A stretch of 64,000 nucleotides of DNA from CAZPXZ01 sp965219495 (GTDB lineage Bacteria; Pseudomonadota; Alphaproteobacteria; Rhodobacterales; CAZPXZ01), in contig OZ244777.1 of assembly GCA_965219495.1 (NCBI GenBank), positions 682,001 through 746,000 on the forward strand, written 5' to 3'. Positions 17,961 to 26,919 of the stretch are shown here, piece after piece. How positions within the stretch are numbered: the stretch's first letter is position 1; every line of letters begins with the position of its first letter. Made by a program: the position numbers and the translations under genes. Under the pieces are notes generated by a model. That model was not told the DNA's origin and searched no databases. It saw nothing but the letters and a program-made list of their open reading frames with translations.

Positions 17961-18614
17961 ATGCTGACGCTTGCCGAAGAGCTCGTCCTGCTGGTTCTGG
18001 ATGATAAGGATGGCACGATGTTGCCGATTCCTCAGCGTTCATTCGACTTTGCACTTTCGGGCGCAGTGCTGATGGATCTGGCTCTTCGCCGCAAGATCGA
18101 TACCGACCCAGAGAAGATTTGGATTTGCGATACCCATCCTACCGGCGAGCCGTTTCTGGACGCCTATCTGTCTGAGTTGCAAATGGAGGACACGAAGTCC
18201 GATAGAATTGGGGAATGGATCGAGTTCTTGGCGCATCAGCCAAGCCGGATTCAGGAGGCTGCGTTGGCACGGCTGGTCGCACGGGGTGTTTTGCGCCGGG
18301 AAGACCGGCGCTTCTTCTGGGTTTTCGAAACCCGCCGCTACCCCGTCATCGACGACAAAGAAGAGCGTGAAGTCAAGCTTCGCATCATGAGCGTATTGTT
18401 TAGCGAGGAAATTCCGGACCCGCGGGATGTTGCGCTCATTTGCCTCGTGGATGCATGCCATCTAGTCGAGGAAATTCTCGGCGCCCGGGAGGCGGCCTCT
18501 GTCCGGGGACGCATCGCGGTGGTTCGCAAGCTGGACCTGATTGGTCAGGTAACCCAGTCCACGGTACGTGAAATTGAGCGTGCGGTCAGTCAGATTCAAC
18601 CGTTCCTGCATTAG
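17961..18614 (+). CDS. GPP34 (GOLPH3/Vps74) domain protein
   Basis: 217 residues. The N-terminus MLTLAEELVLLVLDDKDG followed by SFDFALSGAVLMDLALRRKI is the hallmark of the GPP34 fold, which in eukaryotes binds phosphatidylinositol-4-phosphate at the Golgi; the role of bacterial members is not established. The rest is helical, without membrane segments. GGAGA lies 7 bases before ATG 17961. It ends 4 bases inside the convergent uracil-DNA glycosylase gene. Confidence 0.8.
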   Translation: MLTLAEELVLLVLDDKDGTMLPIPQRSFDFALSGAVLMDLALRRKIDTDPEKIWICDTHPTGEPFLDAYLSELQMEDTKSDRIGEWIEFLAHQPSRIQEAALARLVARGVLRREDRRFFWVFETRRYPVIDDKEEREVKLRIMSVLFSEEIPDPRDVALICLVDACHLVEEILGAREAASVRGRIAVVRKLDLIGQVTQSTVREIERAVSQIQPFLH

Positions 18615-19312
18615 TCTTCCAGCACCTGCCGACGGGAGCCGGGCACGCCGTCCAATTCCCTCCTGACCGCGGCAAGAACGCCTTCGAAGGCCGCCTCCGT
18701 GAGTCGTCCCGTATTTGTGTTGTAACGGGAACAGTGATAACTGTCGAAGAGCACGAAACGCGATAGCAGGTATCTCGCGCCATGGTGAAACGGAAAATCC
18801 CTTTGCCGGGCGCCAAGCGTTCGAACAAGACTCTCATGCGCGGTGCGTCCGAGCGCAAGGAGCACGCGCAAGCGGCGCATCGACCGGATTTCGTTGCTCA
18901 AGAATTCCGCGCAGTTGCGAATCTCTTGTGCAATCGGCCGGTTTTGCGGAGGAACGCAACGGACAGCGTTGGTGATTGCGCAATCCGTCAGCGCTAGGCC
19001 ATCATCGGCCCTGCGCGAATAGGTCCCCGTCGAGAAACCGAACTTTTCGAGCGCTGGATAAAGAAGCTCCCCCGCGCCATCCCCGGTGAAGGGCCTCCCG
19101 GTGCGATTCGCGCCGTTGAGTCCGGGCGCAAGCCCAACGATCAGGAGGCGGCCTTGAGCGTCCCCGAAGCTCGGGACCGGAGCGTTAAACCAATCCGGTT
19201 GCACGTGGCAGATTTCGTGGCGGAAGGACTTCAGTCGCTCGCAAAGCGCGCAATTTGCCTGGGGATTCCCACTTTCGAAGGGGAGGGAGCTAGTCAAGGC
19301 CGCCCGGGACAT
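18611..19312 (-). CDS. Uracil-DNA glycosylase, family 5-like (UdgB)
   Basis: 233 residues. Motif 1 is GLAPGLNGANRTGRPFTGDGAG, with the family 5 form GLAP rather than GEGPG. Cysteines in CALCERL near the N-terminus and downstream Cys residues fit the 4Fe-4S cluster. The C-terminal motif with SYHCSRYNTNTGRLT fits H-P/S-S/Y-N of this superfamily. It removes uracil (and in family 5 also some other deaminated bases) from DNA. ATG 19312 is used; the frame continues upstream to 19756 without similarity. It is divergent from folK. Confidence 0.85.
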   Translation of the reverse strand: MSRAALTSSLPFESGNPQANCALCERLKSFRHEICHVQPDWFNAPVPSFGDAQGRLLIVGLAPGLNGANRTGRPFTGDGAGELLYPALEKFGFSTGTYSRRADDGLALTDCAITNAVRCVPPQNRPIAQEIRNCAEFLSNEIRSMRRLRVLLALGRTAHESLVRTLGARQRDFPFHHGARYLLSRFVLFDSYHCSRYNTNTGRLTEAAFEGVLAAVRRELDGVPGSRRQVLED

Positions 19313-19405
19313 GTCCTGCACATTCTTACTTGGTTCGCGCTTCTGGCGCGAATCGGTGTGGCGAAACTCACGCCATTCGTGTAGCGAGACGATAGAGGCG
19401 GAACG

Positions 19406-19999
19406 GTGTTCCCAAGAAAATCGAAGGACAAGTCCATTTTGGCGGCTCACTCCTGTCTCGTTGCGCTCGGCGCAAACCTGCCCTCCTGCATCGGGCCTCC
19501 TCAAGCCACCCTTAGGGCTGCGCTGAGGCGCCTCAAGGGCCGTGGCGTTGTTCTTTTGGCGCGAAGCCGGTTCTACGCAAATCCCGCCTTGCCCCCTGGT
19601 TCCGGACCTGAGTTTGTCAACGGCGTCGCATTGCTGCGGACAAGCTTGTCCCCAGGCAAGACGCTTCGCGCATTGCAAGCGGTAGAAGCGAGTTTTGGAC
19701 GCGGTCGACTCGACAGAGCCGGCGCCCGCCCTGCGGATCTCGACTTGCTCGCCCACGGGAACCGTATCCTGCCGGGTCGGGACGCATGGCGCCGTGCGGT
19801 AACTCGCGAGAATCGTGGCGGGACAGGGCGTCGCCTCTTAATCGTTCCGCACCCGTCTATGCATCTCCGATCATTTGTTCTCATACCATTAGGTGAAATA
19901 GATGACAAATGGGTTCATCCAGTCCTTGGCGCCCGTACCCGGGACTTGATCCGCGTTCTACCGCTTGCAAGCGTGGCAAGCATGGCGCCGGTCGAATGA
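19406..19999 (+). CDS. folK: 2-amino-4-hydroxy-6-hydroxymethyldihydropteridine pyrophosphokinase
   Basis: 197 residues. VALGANLP near residue 20, FVNGVALLRT, VEASFGRGRLDRAGARPADLDLLAHG (the RPxDLDLL motif binding ATP and pterin) and PHPSMHLRSFVLIPL are all canonical. It transfers pyrophosphate from ATP to the pterin alcohol in folate synthesis. Start is GTG 19406 with GAGG 8-9 bases upstream. The stop overlaps the next start as ATGA. Confidence 0.92.
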   Translation: MFPRKSKDKSILAAHSCLVALGANLPSCIGPPQATLRAALRRLKGRGVVLLARSRFYANPALPPGSGPEFVNGVALLRTSLSPGKTLRALQAVEASFGRGRLDRAGARPADLDLLAHGNRILPGRDAWRRAVTRENRGGTGRRLLIVPHPSMHLRSFVLIPLGEIDDKWVHPVLGARTRDLIRVLPLASVASMAPVE

Positions 20000-20736
20000 G
20001 CAACCCACGCGGAAAACGAGCCTCCGGAATTCGCGAAGCCATGCATGTCGAGTCCTCTCCGGCCATCCCGCGCGACGCCGCAGCAATGGTGCTGCTTCGA
20101 CGCGGCCGGAACGCGGAGGAGGTCTTGATGGGCGTGCGCGGACGCCGGGCGGCATTCATGCCGGGGAGGAGAGTGTTTCCTGGCGGATCCGTAGACCCTG
20201 TAGACTGCAGCCTCTCCACGCATCGCGAGCTTGCCTGGAAATGCCTGGAACGACTGCGAAAGGAAATCAAGGATCCGGCGCTCCCCGTGCCGCTCGCGCT
20301 CGCCGGCATTCGCGAATTGTATGAGGAATCCGGCCTCGCAGTCGGCGTCCCCTCGGCACGGCCGGTTGGCGGACCGGGAGTCCAGGGCACCTGGAAATCG
20401 TTCTACGCGGCGGGCCTAGAACCGGCGCTGGATCAGCTCCAATTCTTTTTCCGAGCCATCACCCCACCGGATTATCCGATGCGCTTCGATGCACGATTCT
20501 TTCTTGTTTCCGCCACGGCCGTGCACGGGAGCATTGACGATCTGTCGAAGGGATCCGGCGAATTGCAAGATCTCAAGTGGCTCCCGGTCGCGGAAGCGAT
20601 TGATCTTGGAGATTTGCCATGCATCACCCGGGTCGTGCTCCGGGAAGTGCGCGAGATCATTACATCCGGAAACTCCAATCGTCCAGTTCCGTTTTACGGC
20701 GGCGGACGCTTCACCGGTAAAGTGGAATATCTCTGA
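19996..20736 (+). CDS. Nudix hydrolase (NUDT7/NUDT19-like)
   Basis: 246 residues. The Nudix box is split by an insertion as in the CoA-type and NUDT19 subfamilies: FPGGSVDP near residue 58 is followed about 35 residues later by LAGIRELYEESGLAV with the metal-binding RELxEExG core. These enzymes hydrolyse nucleoside-diphosphate-X compounds; substrate unknown here. ATG 19996 overlaps the folK stop (ATGA) and the gene ends in TGATG with the next start, so folK, nudix and the MFS gene are one coupled operon. Confidence 0.85.
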   Translation: MSNPRGKRASGIREAMHVESSPAIPRDAAAMVLLRRGRNAEEVLMGVRGRRAAFMPGRRVFPGGSVDPVDCSLSTHRELAWKCLERLRKEIKDPALPVPLALAGIRELYEESGLAVGVPSARPVGGPGVQGTWKSFYAAGLEPALDQLQFFFRAITPPDYPMRFDARFFLVSATAVHGSIDDLSKGSGELQDLKWLPVAEAIDLGDLPCITRVVLREVREIITSGNSNRPVPFYGGGRFTGKVEYL

Positions 20737-21920
20737 TGGATGTCCGGCCGGCGCAATTCGGCCGGTTCTGGACGGGCCACATTCAGGGAATCGCCGCCGC
20801 CATCCTCTACATTACTCTCACTGGGGTTAACTTTGGTCTGCAGTACCCGTTGCTCACCGTAATTCTTGAATCGCAAGGGGTTTCGGGGGCGATGATCGGT
20901 GCTTCCACGATGGCCCAGGCGGTGGGCGCAATCGCAATCACCCCGTTCATGCCAGCGATGCTTCGCCGGTCGGGAATTTCCCGGTTGCTGGCTGCCGCCG
21001 CACTGATCTCAATCGCATGCCTCTGCCTGCTCAAGGCGAATCCCGATCCCTGGTTCTGGATGTTGGTTCGGCCGATTCTCGGTTCCGCAGGATCCATCGC
21101 ATTTTACGGTGCCGAATACTGGATCGTTGCGCTTGCGCCAGGTGCATGGCGGGGACGGATCATTGGCGTCTACACTGTTTGCGTGGCCTCTGGATTTGGG
21201 GTCGGGCCCTTGATCCTCATCACGACGGGATTCTACGGCTGGTTGCCGTTCCAGATTGCGATGCTGGTCCTCTTGGTATCGGTCATTCCCGTCACGCTGG
21301 CCCGGAAGTACGCCCCCTTTTTCGCTGGAGAGGTGAAGATCTCCGAAGTTCCGCGCTTCTTTCTGGCGAATCCGACGATCTGCGTCGCCGTATGCGTTTT
21401 TGGTTCGCTTGAATCCGGCTTTCTCGGCCTGGTTCCCGCCTGGGGCGTGCGGGCAGGCCTCATCGCCACGGCGGCGGTTACCCTGGTGGCGATCGCGGGA
21501 TTTGGCAACATCGGCCTGCAGCTCTTTCTGGGGCCCGCGAGCGACCGGATGAATCGGCGTTTCCTTCTCGGATTCTGCGCCCTGGCGTGCGCGGCATGCA
21601 CCCTGTCACTGCCGGCGCTCCTGGAAACCCGTTGGGCGCTCTGGCTGGCCGTGTTCCTGCTGGGAGGCCTGGCCGCCGGCCTCTATTCCATCTCCCTTGT
21701 TGAACTCGGGCACCGGTTCGAGGGCCGTGATCTGGCCGTCGGCAATGCCGCAATCATACTTTCCTACGGTATCGGAGCGGCAGCAGGGCCGCCTTTCGCG
21801 GGCGCGATGATGGATGCTATTCCGCCGCACGGACTCATGTACGCGCTGGCCGCCATTTGCCTCGCGTTTCTCGCCTTGCTTGTCTGGCGCGGGAGCCTGC
21901 GCCAGCGCCCCGGACCCTGA
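20736..21920 (+). CDS. Major facilitator superfamily transporter (YcaD-like)
   Basis: 394 residues with about 12 hydrophobic helices. The loop after helix 2 is degenerate for the MFS A-motif (MPAMLRRSGISR), and a second copy in the other half is GPASDRMNRRFLLG. It resembles the YcaD/sugar-efflux branch of small MFS carriers. Substrate unknown. ATG 20736 overlaps the preceding stop. Confidence 0.85.
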   Translation: MDVRPAQFGRFWTGHIQGIAAAILYITLTGVNFGLQYPLLTVILESQGVSGAMIGASTMAQAVGAIAITPFMPAMLRRSGISRLLAAAALISIACLCLLKANPDPWFWMLVRPILGSAGSIAFYGAEYWIVALAPGAWRGRIIGVYTVCVASGFGVGPLILITTGFYGWLPFQIAMLVLLVSVIPVTLARKYAPFFAGEVKISEVPRFFLANPTICVAVCVFGSLESGFLGLVPAWGVRAGLIATAAVTLVAIAGFGNIGLQLFLGPASDRMNRRFLLGFCALACAACTLSLPALLETRWALWLAVFLLGGLAAGLYSISLVELGHRFEGRDLAVGNAAIILSYGIGAAAGPPFAGAMMDAIPPHGLMYALAAICLAFLALLVWRGSLRQRPGP

Positions 21921-22187
21921 ATCCCCCTGAGGCGCGACGTTGCGAATATCCCAGCAACTGATTGAATGGAAAATTATATTGTCTGTGCCAAAATACCGGG
22001 TTTTGAACCCGGCGCGACGTTTCCGGCCCAGGCGCCCGGCGCGGAATTCGGCCTCTTGCGCCGTGAATGAGCGGTTGGGGACCGGTTTCGCACGAGTTTC
22101 GAGGTTGCCGGCGATCTTCCGCCATGGGGAGGGAGCCCAGGCCCAGACCGGGGCGCATGCCGACGGCATTGGCTCGGCCAGCCGCAG

Positions 22188-22379
22188 TCAGGCGGCGCGG
22201 CGGATGCCTCGGCGCCGCTGATTCTGGATTTTTTCCCGCTCGGCTCTCTGCAGCGCCAGGCCGATCCGGTGCAGATTGGCGGCAAGGATTGCGAGAGCGA
22301 CCGTTCGAGCGAAGCCATCCCCGCCGTGTGCGCGGACCCGGTCCAGGCCGCGGCATTCCAGGTTGTGGATGGCGGATTC
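22188..22379 (-). pseudogene. ISNCY-like transposase, 3' exon
   Basis: The C-terminal 63 codons of the transposase: ESAIHNLECRGLDRVRAHGG with the catalytic Glu, then DGFARTVALAILAANLHRIG and a basic tail ending in TGA 22188-22190. It continues the reading frame of the 5' exon that stops at 25204 once the intron is removed (HPAV joined to ESAIHN). Confidence 0.82.
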
Positions 22380-22420
22380 GTCGCGGTAGGAGCGCTGGTT
22401 GCCCAGCGCCCCTCCGCACA

Positions 22421-22452
22421 GATCCGAGCGTGCGCGCTAACGCACTCGGCTC
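22421..22452 (-). ncRNA. Group II intron domain V
   Basis: On the minus strand the segment reads GAGCCGAGTGCG, TTAGCG, then CGCACGCTCGGATC, a closed hairpin with the AGC-type catalytic triad region and a 3' strand complementary to the 5' strand. It is followed directly by a domain VI-like hairpin (GGGGCGCTGGGCAACCAGCG) and the intron end. The reverse transcriptase stop codon lies inside it, as is common in this intron class. Confidence 0.8.
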
Positions 22453-23480
22453 CTGCCTCGGGTGTGGACGGCACGAAACCGCTGATCCGGCCATGGGTGA
22501 AGGATCCTGATTGGTGGGAAGAAGCGCTGCGTCAACTCCGCCAATTGCTCCCATATGCGAAGGGAATTCCCACGCTGGGAGCGACGGCGCAGTTGCTGGA
22601 ACCAGAGGCTCCTGACGCTTCGCACGAACGCTTGGAGGAACGCATGGCTGGAGGGAACTGCATAGTATTGCAGCCACCCCCTGAGCACGCGTTGCAGCCA
22701 TCCGGCTACCTCCTCCGGGTCGTCGTGGCGCCGACGGCGCAGGACCTCACCGATCCGCTGAAGCGTGCGCCGGGCGCGTTTCGCTGCCGGCTTCCGCCCG
22801 AGACTGAAACCGCCCTTTCTTGAGGTTCGGCAGTAATGCGTGAACCCCGGAAAATCAAAGGTTTCGGGGCGCCGCTGACCGCGTGAGAGGCGGTCCGCCT
22901 TGGCGAAGCGTCCAAACTCGATGCAGCGGGTCTTCCCGGGATGGAGAGCCAGACCGAACTTGCCCAGCCTTCGTTCAAGGTCGTCAAGGAACTGTTCCGC
23001 ATCCTGCCGGTGTTGAAATCCAACCACGAAGTCATCCGCGTAGCGCACGATAACCGCGTCTCCGTTCGCCTCCTGCGGACGCCATTTCCGGTCAAACCAG
23101 AGGTCGAGGACGTAGTGCAGGTAAATATTTGCCAAAATTGGCGAAACAACCGCTCCCTGGGGAGTTCCCCTGAGGTCGTCCTTCCACTCGCCCCCGTCCA
23201 TGACGCCAGCGTTCAGCCACTTGGTGATCAACCGAATGACCCGCCGGTCTCCGATCCTGTGTTCCAGAAACCGGATCAACCAGTCTCGGTCCAAATTATC
23301 GAAGAAACCGCGGATATCGGCGTCAACAATCCAGTTGACCTTCCGCCGCGCTATACAGGTGGCAAGAGCGTCCAGAGCGTCGTGCGCCCCGCGCTCTGGC
23401 CGGAACCCATGGCTGAACCCGAGAAATTCGACCTCGTAAATCGGGGTAAGGATCGACTCCACCACTGCCTTCTGGACGAT

Positions 23481-23507
23481 AAATGTTGCGCAGCAAGTTA
23501 TGTTGCG
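23481..23507. repeat. Left terminal inverted repeat, 27 bp
   Basis: Starts AAATGTTGCGCAG and is identical, reversed and complemented, to 24031-24057. The sequences diverge immediately after base 27, so the repeat has a sharp inner edge. Confidence 0.9.
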
Positions 23508-23579
23508 TAGGCTGGGTAACTTGCTGAATGGCACAGATAGAGCCCGACTCTCCGCAACATAATCTTTTACGCTCACAAA

Positions 23580-23951
23580 GATTTTCAGCCCCTTCTTCTC
23601 CTTCCACGGCCGGTTCGGACCCGGTTCAGCCACGTCGCAAAGCGCCAACGCCCTGGCCTTCATCTCGAGATCAATCTCGGCATAGATGTTGGTCGCGTTG
23701 ATGTTGACGTGGCCAAGCCACGCGCGGACCGTGTTGATGTCAACCTTCGCTCGCACCAAGGCGCAGGCGGCCGTGTGCCGAACCACGGGCGGAGTTATCT
23801 TCCGCCCGGCCAATGCCGGCATGCTGGCCGCACAACGCTCGACAAGGCGATAGACCCCGAACCGGATATAGGCTCTTCGGTGCCTGCTATGGACTGTGTG
23901 AATAGTTCTTCGAACATTGTCGTGTCTCCTGATTGTTGGAGCCACGATCAT
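23580..23951 (-). pseudogene. C-terminal fragment of a tyrosine recombinase/integrase
   Basis: The frame contains GRKITPPVVRHTAACALVR, VDINTVRAWLGHVN and NATNIYAEIDLEMKARALAL, that is the RH, GH and Tyr motifs of the catalytic C-domain of the integrase family. The first Arg box and all of the N-terminal core-binding domain are missing. The frame has no own stop before the left end of the element and reads on into the reverse transcriptase, giving an accidental 504-codon chimera that ends at 22437. Confidence 0.75.
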
Positions 23952-24030
23952 GCAGACAGGGTGCCGTGAAAGAAATTATGTCGCGCAAAATATGTTTGAA
24001 CTCTTACCAATCAACAGGTTCCGTACTCTC

Positions 24031-24057
24031 CGCAACATAACTTGCTGCGCAACATTT
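24031..24057. repeat. Right terminal inverted repeat, 27 bp
   Basis: Ends CTGCGCAACATTT at 24057, the exact inverse of the left end. The following GACGAT is the second copy of the 6-bp target duplication. Confidence 0.9.
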
Positions 24058-25203
24058 GACGATCTTGTCCTCCAGGGCGACAATGCCAAGCGGTCGTGTT
24101 CCCCCATCCGGCTTCGGGATTTCAACCCGCAGCGATGGGAGCGCTCGATACGCTCCGCTGTGCACACGGTCATGGAGTGCGTGCAAATGCACGTCCAGTT
24201 CCTCGCCGTATGCCTCCCAGGTCATCCGGTCAACTCCGGCCGCAGAGTGCGGGTTCAAAGCATGAAAAGCCCCTCTCAGGACCTCCACCGTGATATGGTG
24301 CAGAAGCGCCGTGAGGCGTTCCTTCGGATTCCTCGTGGCTGCCTGCCGTATCCGGTCCGCCGCTTGTGACACGCTTGCCCGACCCTGCGTCACTTCGGGT
24401 TTTCCCCGGTACGGCTTCAAGCATCAGGCACCCCACAGTTCGGTACGGAGCCTTCCGCAGGTGCGTCGAGGTGAAGACTGACCCGGCCCTACCCTCGATC
24501 GGATACTGCGTTTGCTCCGTCCTTCGATGATGCCGCCGCCAAACTGATGGGGGTTTCCGCCACCGTGTGCGGAGCCATCGGCTGCAGCATCGCCACCTGT
24601 GCCCTGAGGCCCTCGCTCCAGCCGGGTTGTGTTGTCCCGGCCATCAACGCTTATCGGCCTCATCCGCCAGTCTGGAGATCTCCGTTTCATTTCCCGGCAC
24701 AGCCGGTTATAGACGCGGTCTTTGACATTCAAGGATCATCCTGTCTGATCCCCAGACCTTCCGGACTTTCGCTGCTGTACTTTCGAGTATTGCCGCCTTC
24801 AATATGCCGGAAGCCCCGGTGCGCGCTCCTCAGTTCTTCCGCACCGACACTGGCCATCGGGTAGAAAGGAGACCCTTGGCAACTCCAATTACCCCGCAAA
24901 TCAGCTTCATGCAGGAAGTCCTTTTCGACGCTTGATCCGTTCACTCTCGTTACGGCCCTACTCTTTGCTCGCCCCCCGGGCTGATCAGACTCAAGCGGAA
25001 CCATCTCCACTCCGTCTCCCAGGACTTTTACTTCCGGGCTTCCAGGTCACCGGGTCACCCCGTGCGCCTGCCGGATATGACTACGGCGCCAAACTGAGAA
25101 TTGCGCCGGTGGGACTTGCACCCACTAGTACAGCAGCTAGTCTCGCTGCACCCTTTCCGCCGGACTTGCACCGGCTATCCACACCAGAGTTAGCCTGGCG
25201 TAC

Positions 25204-26455
25204 CACCGCCGGATGTTGCCGCCGCGCCGCGGCGAACTCGGCGCGCGCCTCGTGCTCCCGCGCTTTCTGCGAAAGAGCGCCCTTCGCCGGCAGCGCGTTG
25301 CAGTCCAGCAGCGCGTCCAGCCGCACCCGGTTGGACGGGCTGTGGAAGCCCCGGTCGAAGCTGCAGCCCCGCACCGACGGAAACAGGGCGAGGGTCTCCG
25401 ACAGCAGCGGAACCGCCGCATCGACGTCGTCTTCCGCCCACGAGATGCGGTGGTGCAGGACCAATTGATGCGGGTCCTCGACGATGCACACCGGAACCCC
25501 GCGTTCGACCATGCGCCCGGCCTTGCCCTTCGCGCACCAGCGGGTATGCGGCTCGAAGATGGAGAACACCTTCTCTTCATGCGGGATCGCTTCGCCCTGC
25601 AGCAGCCGCCGGTCGACCTGATCGATCTGGCGAAGCGCATGATCCATAAGTCCTTGCACGGCATCGATGTCCCATGTCTCCGCCCCGGCTGCCTCGAGTT
25701 CCCGCCGCAGCCGTTCCGCCCGCGCCACCAGCGACCGGCAAAGCCCCAGGTAAGCGCATACGCGGTCCGGATACCGCCTCTGCCGCCGGGAATTGCGGAT
25801 CTTGTCGAACAGCCGCTTCACCTGCCGCCGCAGATTCCGGCTCTGCCGCCAGCCACCAAGCCCGAAGCCAGCTGTGCGGAAATCCGGATCAGGCGCCGCA
25901 TCGCGTCCCACAGCAAGTTGACGTCGGTCGGATCGTGCACGTCGGTTTCCACCACAAAGGAATCGGCCCGCGCCCGGAGCGGCGCTTCCGGCGCCTGCCC
26001 GAACAACGCGTGGCCCGCCTTCACCACCAGTTCGTTGATCTCGTTCAGAAGCTCCGGCGTCAGCAGCGAGACATTGCGCACCAGCGTCCGGTGCTCGTAC
26101 CGGCGATGGTCGTCAAGCCCCGAATGGCCGAGCATCTCCCGAACCGTCTCGTGGCAATTGGCAAGGTCCTGCAGACGGTCGTCGTCGCACCGGATGCCCT
26201 GCTTGAGGGTCGCCAGCACGAAAATCCGCCACAAATCCATGCCCGGGCGCCCAAGCCCCCGGTCCACATCCGGAAGAAAATGCGCGTCCAGCAGGTCGAA
26301 AACCTGCCGGCGCAACGCTTCGTCGCAGTACAGGTGCTGGATGCCCCGCAACACCGCCGGGATGTCATCCCGGCAGACCGGGTCAATCGCAATGTCCTCG
26401 ATGGCGATTTCGCCAAGCCGAACAAACGGCTCCTGGATTGCCCTCGCCCTCGTCT
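25204..26455 (-). pseudogene. ISNCY-like transposase, 5' exon with a frameshift
   Basis: Begins around FVRLGEIAIEDIAIDP and runs through GIQHLYCDEALRRQVFDLLDA, GMDLWRIFVLATLKQGIRC, SFVVETDVHDPTDVNLLWDA (first Asp), FEPHTRWCAKGK, GCSFDRGFHSPSNR (second Asp) up to RRQHPAV at 25204, where the intron begins. The frame shifts once near 25860. No ATG fits the N-terminus in frame, so the start is unclear. Even after intron splicing it would be inactive unless the shift is bypassed. Confidence 0.82.
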
Positions 26456-26615
26456 CTGCTCCGCCGGAACCAGCGATCCATCGCGAAGATTCCGCCCATC
26501 CGACCGATTTCGCCTGAATTTTGCCTGGAATTATACGCTTGGGACCAATCTTCGCAACCCAAAACCGACCACAACCTGTTGATATGTAACGAAATTCGGC
26601 CTTTTTGCACAGGCA

Positions 26616-26919
26616 CTATATACTAAAGTAACAATATCCTTGAATTGGCGCTTCGGCGCCTCTATACTCAGTTGTACTGGAAACAAGGCCGAAAGTGCCG
26701 GCTCCGGTGATACGTCTTGCAGCGGGTATTAGCCCGTTCACGGGTGGGAAATGGCGGGAAACCGCTTCCCGTGGTGCCGGCAAGGGGAAGGCGAAGGATT
26801 GGGGGTTGCCCCGCCTCGGCGTGGAACAGTGTCGGGAGCCCATTGTGACTCTCGTATATAAGTCCCATTAAAGGGAATCCGAAGACCGCGCAAAGAGCGC
26901 GGCGCCAAGGAGAAGTTCG
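26616..26919. other. Upstream region of rpmG with a UUCG hairpin
   Basis: 304 bases with no supported gene. A perfect GGCGC-TTCG-GCGCC hairpin lies at 26647-26660 just outside the IS end, and a second hairpin (CCGCGC/GCGCGG) lies about 15-30 bases before the rpmG start. The rpmG promoter is expected here but no clear boxes were accepted. Confidence 0.45.

Larger units (their letters stand above)
23481..24057. mobile_element. 577-bp element with 27-bp terminal inverted repeats and tyrosine-recombinase tail
   Basis: Perfect 27-bp inverted repeats at 23481-23507 and 24031-24057 bound the element, and GACGAT is duplicated at 23475-23480 and 24058-24063. The 16-mer ACTCTCCGCAACATAA next to the right end (24025-24040) recurs at 23547-23562, so subterminal repeats exist. 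The only coding matter is the C-terminal part of a tyrosine recombinase. This looks like a non-autonomous, internally deleted derivative of a larger recombinase element. The recombinase tail resembles those of recombinase-in-trio (RIT) elements; that link is an inference. Confidence 0.85.
22437..24420 (-). pseudogene. ltrA: Group II intron reverse transcriptase/maturase, split by a 577-bp element
   Basis: The N-terminal part (24420 to 24064) has GVDRMTWEAYGEEL and LRVEIPKPDGGTRPLGI ending LEDKIV. The rest (23474 to 22437) has QKAVVESILTPIYEVEF, SHGFRPERGAHDAL, DADIRGFFDNLD, GTPQGAVVSPILANIYLHYV, the catalytic YADD at about 23031-23045 and the maturase domain (LRGWLQYYAVPSS). The element at 23481-24057 with a 6-bp duplication separates DKIV from QKAV; removing it restores one intact frame of about 466 codons. 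As it stands full-length enzyme cannot be made. Confidence 0.9.
22380..25203 (-). mobile_element. Group II intron inserted in the transposase gene
   Basis: The 5' end is set at 25203, reading GTACGCCAGG, and the 3' end at 22380, reading CTACCGCGAC. Excision joins GTG to GAATCC and restores V-E-S in the transposase frame. A domain V hairpin and a domain VI-like hairpin with the TACCGCGAC end lie at 22380-22452. The 780 bases before the reverse transcriptase start have no gene and contain repeated structured segments with GGTGCAAGTCC, as expected of the ribozyme 5' domains. Without the 583 bases added by the inner element the intron is about 2.24 kb. Precise ends are inferred from frame restoration and need RNA evidence. 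Confidence 0.85.
21980..26615 (-). mobile_element. ISNCY-like insertion sequence carrying nested insertions
   Basis: The outermost layer of a three-level nest. Imperfect terminal inverted repeats of about 27 bases (about 20 matching) begin TGTCTGTGCCAAAA at 21980 and, on the opposite strand, TGCCTGTGCAAAAA ending at 26615. Between them lies one transposase gene on the minus strand, split by a group II intron at 22380-25203. Without the intron the element would be about 1.8 kb, a normal length for this family. The flanks TATAT/CTATAT are suggestive but a clear target duplication was not proved. Confidence 0.7.

Noticed and set aside
22437..23951. Genuine integrase-RT fusion enzyme
   Set aside because: The junction lies exactly at the end of an inverted-repeat element with target duplication, so the fusion is accidental.
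22437..24420. Reverse transcriptase as part of a retron or diversity-generating element
   Set aside because: Domain V, maturase domain and exon joining show a group II intron; no msr/msd, template repeat or variable target gene is present.
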